Source: Diploscapter coronatus (taxonomy: Eukaryota > Nematoda > Chromadorea > Rhabditida > Rhabditidae). Taken from it: DNA of 64,000 nucleotides. Below the pieces are notes generated by a model. That model was not told where the DNA came from and ran no database searches. It saw only the letters and a list, made by a program, of their open reading frames with translations. How positions within the stretch are numbered: position 1 is the stretch's first letter; each line of letters starts with the position of its first letter. The position numbers and the translations under genes are program-made. The stretch is taken from assembly GCA_964036155.1 (NCBI GenBank), contig OZ038423.1, positions 40,811,249 through 40,875,248 of the forward strand, written 5' to 3'. Shown here in pieces: positions 28,486 to 40,029 of this stretch.

Positions 28486-31400
28486 TAGCAGCAAGATATT
28501 TTCGAATTAAAAATATAACAAATGCAAAATTTTATGAATGATGAATGAATGAAATAGTTCTCATGCTCAACTTTTTACTCAGATCGTTGATGAAAAAGGA
28601 GAGAAAGTCTCAAATGAACGCTAATTAGACGATTAGCGGCTATCTAAAAGAATACAAAATCTATTCATTTTGAGAATAGAAAAAGGTAAGACGTGAGAAG
28701 TCAAATTGCGTGATTAATGTCAAGCGTGTTTCGCGTTTGTATACAAATATTGCATTGCAAAATTACGTTTGATTAAAATTGGCATATTTCTAAAATCTAA
28801 AATAAAATGATATTTCTAAAGCTAAAGTTAGAGTCCCCAAGTTCCACTCTTTGCAAAAATGCATCTGTAGTAGAAGTGTGAGAGTTCGAAATCATAAATT
28901 TTGGAAGGAAATACCCTTCAAACCCAAAATATCACAAAAGATCTAGTCTAGATTGTCGATAAACTTGATAAAGTGATCAGGTGCCAAAAATCAGCCCAAA
29001 AAGCACAAGCGATATTTCGTTTCTGAAAATGTGTTTATTTTGAGCGACGGATTTTTCGGTCAGAAGATTTGTATTTTTTTCATAGAAGTCTTATTTATAA
29101 CCCGCATCATCTTTCTGTTCAAAAATGTATCCCGAAATGCGATTTTGAATATCTGCTTGGGGACCCTAGCTAAAAGAGAAGAGCTTAATTCATTCGGAAA
29201 TTTATACGTGATAAAGATGAAGTGAATGAGGAGGATAATATTTTCCTACGGTAATTTGAAAGAAGAGAATTTTCACGTATCATTCAATTATAACTAATCC
29301 GTAATTTAATTAATTCCCATGTTTTACCTGGGCAAAGTAATAAGGTAAATATACCGCGACAATGAAAAACCGAGTTGAAATAAATCGAGGGTAAGAGTAA
29401 GGGAAAAGGGACGAAAAGGTGGAGAACAGACTGAGAGAGTAGAGAAGAATGAGAGTGCGAAGGAGAATGCTTTAATTAAAAGTAAACAAAACTACGGAAT
29501 AAATGAGACTAATTGGGAGAATGAAGAATTGGAAAATGAGGAATGAGAGCAGAGCGCAGAGAGACTGAGATGGAATGTGTTCGAATGCATATCCGATCAC
29601 TGCAGACTTGCAATATTTGGAAGGGCTTTATTATTTTAATGCCGTACAAAGACGAAATCGGATTAAATTACTTAGATACCCAAAGGAATAATGAATTACT
29701 GTTATCTCTAGTTTTTAAATGAATTCCCAAAAACTATCTTGATCCAAATTCTATCTAAGTAAACATTTCATTGTATCGCAGTTTGAGATTTCTCTGGATG
29801 CATCCAACAGTCTCCGTATTATACTATATCTACAGATTATGTTGAAACGGACTTGAATTAGAATATAGGAAACCAATCTGAATTGTCACCCAAAAATTTC
29901 CGAACTTTGAGCGAAATTTGTCCAAGATGTTTGAAGTCAGAATTTTAATTTTCTTGCAAGCCTTCTGGAGACGAATGAAAACAGGAATCTTAGATTTTTA
30001 AGTGTAGTTTAAATTTCATAAGATGAAGCTTCACCGAAATTTCAGGCATCCATACTTTTTCATTACAATTTCTTTTATAAAACTCTTAAATGATGTAATA
30101 ATAATCACATGGCTGTATAGCATTCCACTCCCTCCAGATGGAGGAAGTATCTATTATTAGGCAGTAATTCAGCCCTCTTCTCAGGTGTATCCATAACTTT
30201 CCTCTCCAAGATTTTCTTCATCCCATTTCGTTCCTCTACAAATCTTTCCCTGCTAGCCCCAGAGCCCTCACAAGGTCTGCCTAAATGCTTCCTGAACTTA
30301 CTTTAATTATCTGCCCCATTGTGCTTACATTATGAGCAAAGAGAGGAGAGAGCCGCGTAATTGTCTAATCTGTTTTTCTCTCTTCCCTCTCCTCTGCTCT
30401 CTGCATTCTTCAGTATCTCTCGCTCTGTTTGCTTCCCTCTCGTCTCTCATTTCTTTATACTCCTACACACAACTTCTCTGAATCGGTATTTTGTGTGCCA
30501 GCCTAACGAACTGCAAAGTATTGGTGTGGGACCTGACTGGGTATGTGAATAATTGGCCATCTAAAAAGGACCGCAGACCGCGACCCAACTCGGCAAATCC
30601 TAACTCAAGTGGATTTAACGGGGATTTGTCCGGATTTATAAACTACGAAATTCGAAAATTCATGATACGTCCTAATCAAACGGATAATTTTGTATCACAA
30701 GATTATGATAGCTAGATTTCATTATTTCCATACAATAATGTTTTCACCAGCTAATATGAAATCTAGACTTCATTATTGGAAAAGTCAATTACTGAAAGTA
30801 TACTGTAAATGATGAGCCTCCTAATCGAATCGATATGATAAATTATCTAAAGAATTATTTATAAAAAAGAAATCAAGCCGAACATATTTGTAGTAATTTC
30901 ATGAATGGCTGATTTCCTGAATCCACGACTCCGCTTCTCCCTAAATTCATTCATTTTCACCTTCGTAATGAGCAATTGAGCAATTGTCGAGCTTATCAAA
31001 AATGCATCTAATTTTCGTTTGTCGTTGAAATGAAATCAGACATTCAATTTGCTTCATAAATTCGACTTTTTCCTAAAACTAAACATGGAAAAATTATTCG
31101 AGTAAGACAGTAAAATTATTTGTAATGTTATTTGAAATTATATTAACAGTAATGAAGTTTCCCCAATATTTTACGAATATTCAATTTACAAGAAGAGTTG
31201 ACCTAATCCGGTATCTCTCTTTTGCTAATTTCTTCATCAATAGGAGTTTTCATATATTCTGATCATGAACCTGAAGTTAAAAAGTACAGTCGTGACTTTC
31301 TTGGCCTTGGAAATCTGTAAAACTCTCATAGTAAAGATGGTTGAAAAATTATGCTAATTTCTACTTTCATTTTTGCATACTATTTTTTCACATTGTAAAA

Positions 31401-31645
31401 GTTTTCTGGATATATTAGGATAGGAAGGCCGCGGCTGCACTTTTTGACATCATATTCGTGATTAGAACACCTAAAAAAAACCTTCCATTAATGAAATGAT
31501 TAGCCAAAAGCGATACATGACATTAAGTGAGCACTCCTTGTTGGCCTAAATATTCAATCAGTTTCATAGTTTTATATTTGTCAGTATTTTTATTATATCT
31601 TGAAATGCATTCAATTACTGGATCAAAATAAATTCACTTCTTGCT

Positions 31646-31830
31646 TAACGATAATATCCACGAGTAACCAGTTTCGCAATAATTGACAAATAATCTGTGT
31701 CGAGCTGGAACGCCTCGTGGAAAACTGGAATCATTTTGTCGAATTCGGGTATTGTCATATCAAAACCGTTACACATCAATCCGGAACTAAAGTTGCGCAA
31801 GTGTTTTCTTCGGTTAATCGTTGCACTCTC
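31646..31830 (-). CDS. Possible terminal exon of an unidentified protein
   Basis: A minus-strand frame runs open for about 60 codons to a TAA at 31648-31646. It contains the stretch SGLMCNGFDMTIPEFDKMIP, then VFHEAFQLD and ends LVTRGYYR. Residue use is more protein-like than the surrounding frames, with good acidic/hydrophobic alternation. A possible 3' splice site lies near 31,830, but no upstream exon was found. I do not recognise the family. It could be the last exon of an undetected gene, a degraded copy, or chance. Confidence 0.35.
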
Positions 31831-32342
31831 AAGTATTCATTAAATTAAGAAAAAACGATAAGTAATACGTAAATTTCATCCTAAATATTCAAATATATCT
31901 ATGCAAGTTATATAAGCTATCAAACTAGAAATTCAAATTACATTCATTTTGAATATGAAGGAAAACTAAATTAAATTTTGACACAATTTTCTGAAGTAAC
32001 CATCACGGACAGAGAAATAGGCCAATTGATAACCGGCAGAACCGCTTTTTTGAAGTAGGCATTTTAATTGCCTCGTGAGAGCGTTTTCTCAGTTACACTT
32101 TTCACATTTCGAACTTCGGCAATTCGGAAAAGAATCAGAGGAATTGCAAAATTTTGGAAATAAAAGGTTCTCTGGACACTTCGTTTCATTCTCGCCAGTT
32201 CATCTCGCAATTATTGGCAATTTCAGCTGTCTTTTCGACTTGTTTGCATTTGTTTAACTTTGTCTACATATTATTCGTCTAGCTCTCATACAAGATGTAT
32301 CTCCAGACTGTAAGACATGTTTACTATTCTTCTTTGAATTTT

Positions 32343-32928
32343 ATGATTAAGATTTTCTGCGTTATTTCATTGATCGTTATTGTTGAAGCCGGAGTCAAAG
32401 TTGACGGTAATTTTTATTGGGTATAGGTCGTTATCCACTAGAAATTTTGGTGGTAAAGACCGCCTCTCTTTTGATTATTCTGATGTAACTCAAATTGGCT
32501 TTCATAGAGAAGAAATGCACGATGGGCAGGTGTCCAGAGCCGATGGTATGCATGAGAGAAGACGATGGTTCGCATGTTTGTCGTAAGGGTTTAGATAAAA
32601 TCCTTTATGAAAGTTTATCATGTAGGATTTGAAACGTGTAATGAAAAGAAATGCGGCCCTAAGGAGGAATGCATGCCGAGCCTTGTAGGATTCGTATATT
32701 GCAGAACGAAAGGTAATGATTTATAAATTCAAAGAATGGTTTTCATGTCAATGACATTGTCTAGTCACATGTGATGGAGTGAAGTGCAAAGCAGGAGAGA
32801 AATGTGAAGTCCGTCCTCTGGAGCGCTGTGTAAGTATTTAGAATGATTTTTATAAGAATTTAAGGTGCACTATTACTGCAATTTAGGCAGATGATTGCCC
32901 TATGAAAGCTGCTTGCGTTAAGAAATAA
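32343..32928 (+). CDS. Small secreted cysteine-rich protein with three C-x4-C-x5-C modules
   Basis: Five exons, 32343-32406, 32508-32582, 32626-32712, 32765-32829 and 32887-32928, encode 110 residues and a TAA stop; every phase joins. Residues 1-16 (MIKIFCVISLIVIVEA) form a classical signal peptide, so the product is probably secreted. Three modules follow with spacing C-x4-C-x5-C-x9-C (twice) and C-x4-C-x5-C-x7-C, then C-x4-C near the end. The internal exons 2 and 3 are phase 1-1 and each carries one module. The pattern resembles follistatin N-terminal-like half domains (CxxxxCxxGxxC) but I cannot assign it to a named family. It stands alone on the plus strand, convergent with NELF-C/D. Function unknown. 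Confidence 0.85.
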
Positions 32929-33331
32929 GCATGTGATGAACGAATTCAATTGTACCTCATATCTTGCAGAATTATTTGATTAGACTTCGAGTAATTGTTA
33001 TTTTGAGTGAATATAATTAGCTACAAATCACATCATATCTAGTCAATATTATTTGTCGCTTCATTTTTGTGGAATATAAACTCTTCTTCGAATCATTGAT
33101 TTTATTGCAACAAAATTAAATTACTATTTCACAAGATTATTTTAATTAAAGATGAAGAAACTGGCTTGTGTATTATATACAAAAATTATAAAATTTGCAT
33201 TTTATCAGCAAAATATGTCAACTGATTCAATTTATAGTAACTAATAAGTTAAAGATGATATGATATGAATATTGAAGAGATACATTACTTACCCGTCTAA
33301 TATCATTCTTCTTTTATTAATGAATGAAATA

Positions 33332-36300
33332 TCATCCTGAATTAGTACAGTATGACAAAAATTCGACTGCCAGTGGGAGGGCGTTGTCGAAAATGGTTGG
33401 ATCCGCGACGAGAGGACGGAGTAGAGCAATGAAGTCCGGCGAGTAGGGAGGGGTGATTATTTCCAGAACCTGAACATACTTATTCTAGACTTTAGCAAGA
33501 TATCAGTTTTTGAAAAAAGCGATTTTTTTCCTTCAATAGCCATGAAATAGTGAGTGGAGAGTAAAAGCGTAAAATGGACGAACATTGTTAGGCCAGTCTA
33601 CGGTTTTTGTCTCTCAATTTTGCGTTTTATTTCTTCGCTTCTCCTCGCTTTTTTCGTTATGCGTCAATTTCGGAAGAAAAGTTTGTTTACGATTTATAAT
33701 AATATAAATTTCATTACTTCGATAGCGAAATATCTGACGAGCGAAGCGTCGATGGAGCCGTCAGAGAACATGGCAGTGACTTTCTCAAGTATGGGCACGG
33801 CAAAGCCCACTGATAGCAGGTGCACGAAGCGGTCAACTACTATTCGTTGGCGCTCCATTATCACCTGATCACAACAAGATTAATTCATTTTAAAAGAAAA
33901 AGTAAAGAACAAATATAACTTGATTATCATCAGGTCTGTTCAGAAACGAAAACTTTCGGAAAATCAGCAGGAAAAAAGAGTGAAGAAATTAGTTTAGAAA
34001 ATACGCATCCCGAAAACTTTTCGAGTTAAGATTAAAATCGAATTGAGATAGTTTTTTGCAGAAATCAATTTCTCAAGGATTTATGATAATCATTCAAACG
34101 ATCAAACTCAATCCCACCTCTGCAGCCTCCGACTCTTCAGAGATCCTGTCGTACAATTGGCAGCAGATGTCGAACGCCTGAGTGTGGAGATTGGGGTGCA
34201 GAGAGACGATATGGTCCAGCAGAACTAGGGCGACTGGGGGAGGGTCGCCTAGAAAAGCGTTATGAAAAAGAAAGTAATGTGAAAAGATGATTACCTAGAC
34301 GAGATTCTGATAGCAGGAGTGTCTGAACATAATAGAGAATTCCTGCAGCTGCCACAGCTGTTCGGGAATAATACATCAAGTCCTAGAAGTATAAAGTGAG
34401 ATTTGAAAAGGGAAAATCTAACCTTCAACTCGCAAAGAATGTCGTCAGTTGCTTCCAAAGTGCCGGCTGCTTTTTCAATCGACGATCTGCATGGATCTAA
34501 TTCGAATCGAAGTTGCTAAACAAATAATATATTTGCCATTGAATAAAATATTCGAAAGACCTGTCTGGTGCCATTTTTAGTCGTAGTTTCGCTGACAGAA
34601 GCTGAATAGGCAAGCAGATAGACGTATTTGTCGCGATGTTCAGGCGCTACCTAAAATGCAAATTATTTCGAAGAAACTACGACAAGTAGTTTTACAAACC
34701 CTCGGTCCGTCACAGTGAAAGAGCGAGTCGATGAGCATATTCTCGAAAACCGCGTCTCGGATGATTTCGATTGGGGGAGGCCGGGGCAGAATGTAGGCCT
34801 GAAAATCGACTAAAAATTGAAAACTAAAAGACAGATAAGACCTCAAAAACGATGTTGACGTCTGCAGGATTCAACTCGCCTTTCGTAATCATTGCTAGAA
34901 TAGCTTGATAGACCTGAGTCGACATCTGAAAAATAAGGAATCTGTCACTCAAAATGCGATGAGTATCTTCATCTTGTAAATGGAACCAATTTTCCTCATA
35001 CATTATTCTGTCCTCTTATGTATGAAAGTGGAACTCGAAGAATGTCAAATGTTGAAATAGACGTAGCGAAATAATGCAAAACACATTTTTGAATAACTAA
35101 ATCTAACCTGATCTTGTGCAGTGCAGGCGATTGCTGTTCTCAATGAAGTTGTGTCATATATCCTCTCAGGAATGTATTTCCTCAGCTGATCACTGATCGC
35201 CTCACAAGTACCTTTGATCCATCCCTTTTCGGTTCGGGAGAGCTCCTTCAGAATTGAAATGGCATAGGTGTAGGTGTGCTCGGAAAGGCAAATAACTCGA
35301 GCCTGAATATTCGATGCCATTTTAGAATAAATGATATAATTTGAATCAGAAATGGAAGAAAGCTCATTCCGTTACCATGAGACATCTAATTGCATTTTTA
35401 TCACCAAATCGAAATTTCATCTTCAATTGTGTACGAAAACTCGGAGCTCGAGATTTAGTTTCATTTTTACTGTGAAAATTTTTTAAAAATCTAACGAAGT
35501 TTCATTTTCTTTCCGAAAATTATTGAAATTTCACTTGTTCATTCCAAATTTGAATAGAAAACCAACCACTTCTTCGAAGGCCTGATTGTAAGATGCCGAA
35601 TCGACTCCTTTCTTCACTTGCTTCAGTAATTCGGACATCGTTGTCAGGAATACCCGAGAATAAATATCCAGCTGAAATAGCAATGAATTTGAAAATAAAC
35701 AAAATGTATACCTGTTGAGCAGCAGTGGAAACATTGCTGATTTCGTTCTGAAATCCAGCATCGCTGATCAGTTTGACTGCGAAGGTCAGCATCAGGCAGT
35801 CTCTGTGCTCTTCTATCAAAGAGTACAGAATACTGCGCCATCGTCTGAAATATTTTTTTTTTAATGAAGAAATTTATGGTATAAGGAATTCAGAAGTAAA
35901 AAAATGAATGACATAACATATTCAGACCAAGGGGGGATGATCGTAAGAAAGCCTTTTCGGCTTACTCCCAGTATATTTTCTTAGCAAACTTCTATATCTG
36001 GGCTTTTATAAGCCAAAATGTTCACGAGTGCTATCCGGTATCATAGCTATAAATCAGCTCGTGCGATCTACCCTCTATAGTTTATTTGGCCTGATGAAAG
36101 TGCTCCCTAGGGCTGAAGACATTTCAAAATTATCCGAAATTATAGCTAATTTTTAAAAGCTACACTTTCCTTCTGAAAGAATAAAACTCCTACCGATGCG
36201 AGATGAGTGCAGGCAGCCAATCTATTCCAATTCCTCCATCCTCGAAGATCCTGTCCGCCATGTCAGCGTTGAAGTATTTCTTGATCATCGTTGCGAGCGA

Positions 36301-37031
36301 ATTTTCTACACAACGAATTGCTTCTTAAGAGTAACTATAAATATTAAATTACAAAGAGAAATGTCTAACCTTCCTTTCCGTTGTAGATTTCGAGACTCAG
36401 TTCCTGCTGCTCCCCCTTTCCATCTTCCTGTTTCTCCCTCTTTTTCTCCTTCCTCTTTCGCCGTGCTCCTGCAGGTTTCGGGTCATCCCCGAGTGTCTTC
36501 AGCCAATCACACATCACATTGGCTACCTGAAAATGTCTTGCCATCAGGGGTGATCCGGGATTCCGGTTCCGCAAAGTTTTAAATCTCATTCCGACCCACC
36601 CGTTTGCCATTTTAACCTTGTTTGAGAAATAGATTTGCTGTTAGAAGAGTTAGCGTATCGGATAATTTTCGCATCTTTCTTATCGCCAACACTGGTTCGT
36701 TTTTTTTTGACTTGAGAAATATTTCAGGGACTAGCAAAAGTGCATTCGCCATAATGTTTAAAGCTGGAATTTTACAATTTGAGAACAATTCTGCCAACCT
36801 GTGCAGTAGCGACGTATCCATTCGCGATTAGTTCAATTGCGTCCTCTGTGTTTCCGCCCTTCTCCAAATACGCTTCCAACATTTCATTCACGTTGTATTC
36901 CATTATTGCATCTTTTCCTACAACATCAGTGTCCGTCCTTTTATTTTTCTTTAAAATCTCATACCTCTCAAGAATTTCTGCGCCTCTTCGAGAGAAATAG
37001 ACGTTTCGATTTGACCTTCTTCTACTTCCAT
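33332..37031 (-). CDS. NELFCD: Negative elongation factor subunit C/D (NELF-C/D, TH1)
   Basis: Subunit of NELF, which holds RNA polymerase II in promoter-proximal pause. Fifteen coding exons in transcript order: 37031-36965, 36911-36799, 36526-36370, 36305-36194, 35844-35712, 35671-35567, 35302-35108, 34925-34842, 34798-34700, 34650-34561, 34515-34423, 34382-34295, 34248-34118, 33864-33718, 33469-33332. They total 1,752 nt, 583 residues, all in phase; human NELF-C is about the same length. Diagnostic stretches: [20 protein letters not shown] then [57 protein letters not shown] near the C-terminus. A lysine/arginine-rich insert ([13 protein letters not shown]) lies near residue 80. The acceptor-like signal TTCGCAG ends 2 nt before the ATG. 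The intron 36193-35845 carries a dispersed repeat. Identification is firm. Confidence 0.95.
35929..36115. repeat. Dispersed repeat inside a NELF-C/D intron (copy 1)
   Basis: The segment GATGATCGTAAGAAAGCC...TTAC-CCC-GTATATTTTCTT, ending near GCCTGATGAAAGTGC-CCCTAGG, recurs in shorter form at 55494-55580. The outer parts match while about 90 bp of the middle is absent from the second copy. Probably a non-autonomous transposable element. Confidence 0.65.
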
Positions 37032-37579
37032 ATCTGCGAAATCTAAGATAATTTCAAATTGGATTGTTGAATATAAAAATACAAATATATCAAATACCTA
37101 TGGCATTGAACCATAAAGTTTCAATAAATTTTAACAATGGAATAATTTTGACATTTATTTTATGTGATCATAAAATAAAAAAAAAAAACAATTCAGCAGT
37201 AACAAGAGGAATAAATATTGACGAAAAAGTGATAAAAATAGCTTATCAAGGAAATGGGAAAAATTAATTGAATTTCGGCCTAAACCAAATAAATTCCTAT
37301 TGTAAAAATTGATTTTGAAAATAATATGACAGTTCACTTTTAATTTGTAAGTTTTGAGTTGAAATGAAAGTCTCTTAAAAATCTTCAGAGGGAAGAAAGT
37401 TGTTGAACCGTACTTGGAATTTATGAATTGTTCCTTGAAGAAATAAATATCAGTTCTCGAATTTAAAAGAAAGATCAAATGTTTGAGGAAAATAATTTTA
37501 TAAATCAAAACATCATATAAAATTGCAAAATGAACCTACCTTGATCAGTCCCTTTTCAACATTCGAATGAGATGACAGC
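37032..37579. other. Intergenic gap between NIPP1 and NELF-C/D
   Basis: 548 bp between two genes on the same strand. It is AT-rich, with an A-tract near 37,178. The 117-codon open frame here on the minus strand (37508-37155) is mostly Phe, Leu, Ile, Lys and Asn and looks like chance. The NIPP1 3' UTR and any NELF-C/D leader must lie here. It is longer than the usual gap between genes of a nematode operon. Confidence 0.6.
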
Positions 37580-39946
37580 TCACAAAAAACCCGTTCCTGG
37601 TTTCCGTCCAGGCCAAGACTCCTTGACATATTTCTTCTTGTGGACTGTCTCGTCTTCTTCTTGAGCTGCTTGGTAGTGAGCAGTTGCTGAAAGTTCTTAA
37701 TTAATTTCACCAAGATCACTCTTCATTTCTTGAAAATAGAAGACTCCAAAAGAATGAAATTCGACAGAAGTTTCTTACCAACCTATTATTTATTAATTTT
37801 TACCTAATTTTATCTCGATCTGTTTACGATAAGTGAGCAAACAAGCTTTCAGCAAGAGGAACTATTGTTTCAAACTTATTGATCAATATTGCAAAGTATT
37901 ATAAGTAAAAGTAACGATAGCTGACCATGAATAGTGTGATGTTGTCCAGGTTCGGGCAGAGTCCTGCCATACAAGTCAAGATCTGGGGCTGCATTGAGGG
38001 CGACTCCCCCCAAAGTGGAAGACATCGGGGCGATAAAGTTGTCTCTGCCAGGGCGGATGATCTGGAACGAGCGAATATTGCAATGAAGCAAACACCTCCA
38101 CTCACCTTCTTAGGCGGTTCCTTTCCTGCCGAAATCGTGTTCCGCTTCTTCGAATTCGACGAAATGACTGCAGTCGTCACGAGGTTCCTGAATCGACCGA
38201 TGCTCGGATCAACGTCTTCTAAAATCAAACAGATCTGTAAATTCATAACTCGCATTACTAATAGCGAATAGCATCTCTTCTAGTGTTCACCCGGTTCGTT
38301 GAATAGGCATTAGAATCGCGGGCTTGAATAGGCCGCGCAGGGTTTTGCTAAGACGATAGCATTTAACAGTATCGTCATCCCTAGGGCCTATTCAACAAGC
38401 CCTTCATCAAAAGTCTACCTAGCCCCATTCAACTTCAATTCCATTATTGAAAGATAAACATGAAGGGAAAAGAGGTCGAAGGGTAGAATATGATAGTGGT
38501 GAAACTAGAGCGAATAGTACGCCAAGTAAAAAAGCTTATATGCAAGTCAATTATAAAATTTGAAATTTCATACCCGGATTGATGATTTCCTCCTCTTCGA
38601 TGAAGGCCACATTTCCTCTCGGTCGCTTCTTTCTCCTAGCCTCTTCCAACGAAATTGGCAGTGCAGGAATTCGTCGATTGTAAGCCGTGTTCAGCTCGGT
38701 TTTGTTCTGGAAAAAGGAATAATTGTGCGAGCGAATTTAATAAACGAGTAACCTCCAACTCGATTTCATCAGGCATTCTGTCGCTGCTGTCCTCCATGTC
38801 TGCACTGCTAGACAATTTTATACGCAGAGTATATCTGCAAAAATATTGCGTACAATCGACCGAATGATTCTGGAGCTCTCGACCTGTTGGAGAATGAATT
38901 GCGAAATCTCAGAAAGAATTAGGCAAAATAATAAACAAATTGTCCAAGTTCTCAAGAAAGTTCTTTTACGGATTCATTCAAAGAAAAAAGCAAACTGCGC
39001 GAAAAGCTTACTTTCGACTAGAAGCACCGAATCGGAACACGGACCCATCGTCGATGAACACCACCTTGAGAGGCTCGATCCGAACATCGCCGATGAATGT
39101 ACCGTGGCCTGAAATGAAATGGATCTATCATTGATTCGAGTAAACCTCATAAAAACGTTATACAAGACATATTTCGAAGAAGATAGGTAAACGCTTTAAA
39201 ATAACCTATTTTTCTCGAAAGGAAGCTTTTCCATCTTTCAAAAAGGAAAACGACTAACTGCTTTCCATATCGACGAGAGCGAATCTGCTGAGAATCCCAT
39301 GATAGACGAGGACAGCGTGCACTCGGCTGCAACTCGCGTGCTCGCACACGAAATCCACCTGCTGAGGATTGCGACCGAAATAGTACGCCTTCTTCTCGTC
39401 GATTAGCAACTTCTGAAAATAAAGTTGGTATTTCATTTCGTTGAGAGTAATATGTAGGTGTTTCTTTCTGCGTAAAATTTTCTGAATGAAATCGACTGGT
39501 TCATCGATTGATAAAGACAAAATTACTGACGGAATAAGACAACACCGATCTATCATGGTCAATGACAATGCGAGAACATGCTTTTTGTGCATCTGATTTT
39601 GTCATCAGAAAATTACTAATTAACCGATCGTCAATCGAAGAGTTTCACGCAGAGCGCAAAATCGAATCGAGCTTGTGCTGGATTTGCTAATTGCGTATTC
39701 CTCGAAAGTGCATACCCGAATGAGCTGATCGCCCTTGGAAACGTCGAGATGGCCTCCAGAAGGGGGTCGACTGGCCCAATTCGGAATGGGGAATTTCGCC
39801 TTTTCATCGATGACTTCGCCCGAGATGGAAGGCATTGTCCTGTTCGGCCCTGCATCTGCCCGCTTCCCTCCCTGCTCTGCCGCATTCTCCTGCTGCTGCT
39901 TGTCACTCGACTCCTCCGTCATCGACACAACGTTGTCGCCTGCCAT
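37580..39946 (-). CDS. PPP1R8: Nuclear inhibitor of protein phosphatase 1 (NIPP1, PPP1R8)
   Basis: Nuclear PP1-targeting subunit that binds phosphorylated splicing and chromatin partners through an FHA domain. Eight exons: 39946-39716, 39412-39259, 39108-39012, 38834-38753, 38706-38574, 38218-38106, 38061-37926, 37686-37580. They encode 350 residues, in phase; human NIPP1 has 351. FHA landmarks: YYFGRN (R91), CSRVHA (S106, R107, H109) and SSHGTF (130-132). Further matches: WASRPPSGGHLDVSKGDQLI before the FHA, EIINPEDVDPSIGRFRNLV after it, and a C-terminus with KKKYVKESWPGRKPG. At the site of the PP1-docking RVTF motif of vertebrate NIPP1 this protein reads RGNVAF, so the basic residue right before Val is lost. 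A 3' splice signal (AATTCAG) abuts the ATG directly. Confidence 0.95.
38298..38402. repeat. Hairpin-forming element in a NIPP1 intron
   Basis: Left arm GGGCTTGAATAGGCC pairs with right arm GGGCCTATTCAACAAGCCC. An inner pair, ACGATA and TATCGT, sits between them. A second GTTGAATAGGC lies just outside the left arm. It lies in the intron between exons 38706-38574 and 38218-38106. Probably a small MITE remnant or a local duplication. Confidence 0.6.
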
Positions 39947-40029
39947 CTGAATTGACGAAAGTTTAGCAAGAAATTCAAGAAGAAAATCCGAAGAAAAAAT
40001 CTAGCAGAAATGAAAAAACAAAAAAGATT

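Larger units (their letters stand above)
11789..31645. other. Gene-poor interval of about 20 kb
   Basis: No exon with a recognisable product or a consistent splice-phase chain was found on either strand. The ZFHX gene enters this interval from the left in an unfinished phase, so missing 5' ZFHX exons and long introns probably occupy part of it. It contains two inverted-repeat elements (18633-19018 and 21598-21812), a solo TIR-like end near 16571, a short perfect hairpin (28447-28485) and a very AT-rich section around 25.2-26.7 kb. Short open frames here look like chance. Confidence 0.6.

Noticed and set aside
36196..36582. Plus-strand 128-codon open frame
   Set aside because: It is the complement of two NELF-C/D exons (36305-36194 and 36526-36370).
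39735..39955. Plus-strand open frames of about 70 codons
   Set aside because: They lie opposite NIPP1 exon 1, whose minus-strand product matches the family.
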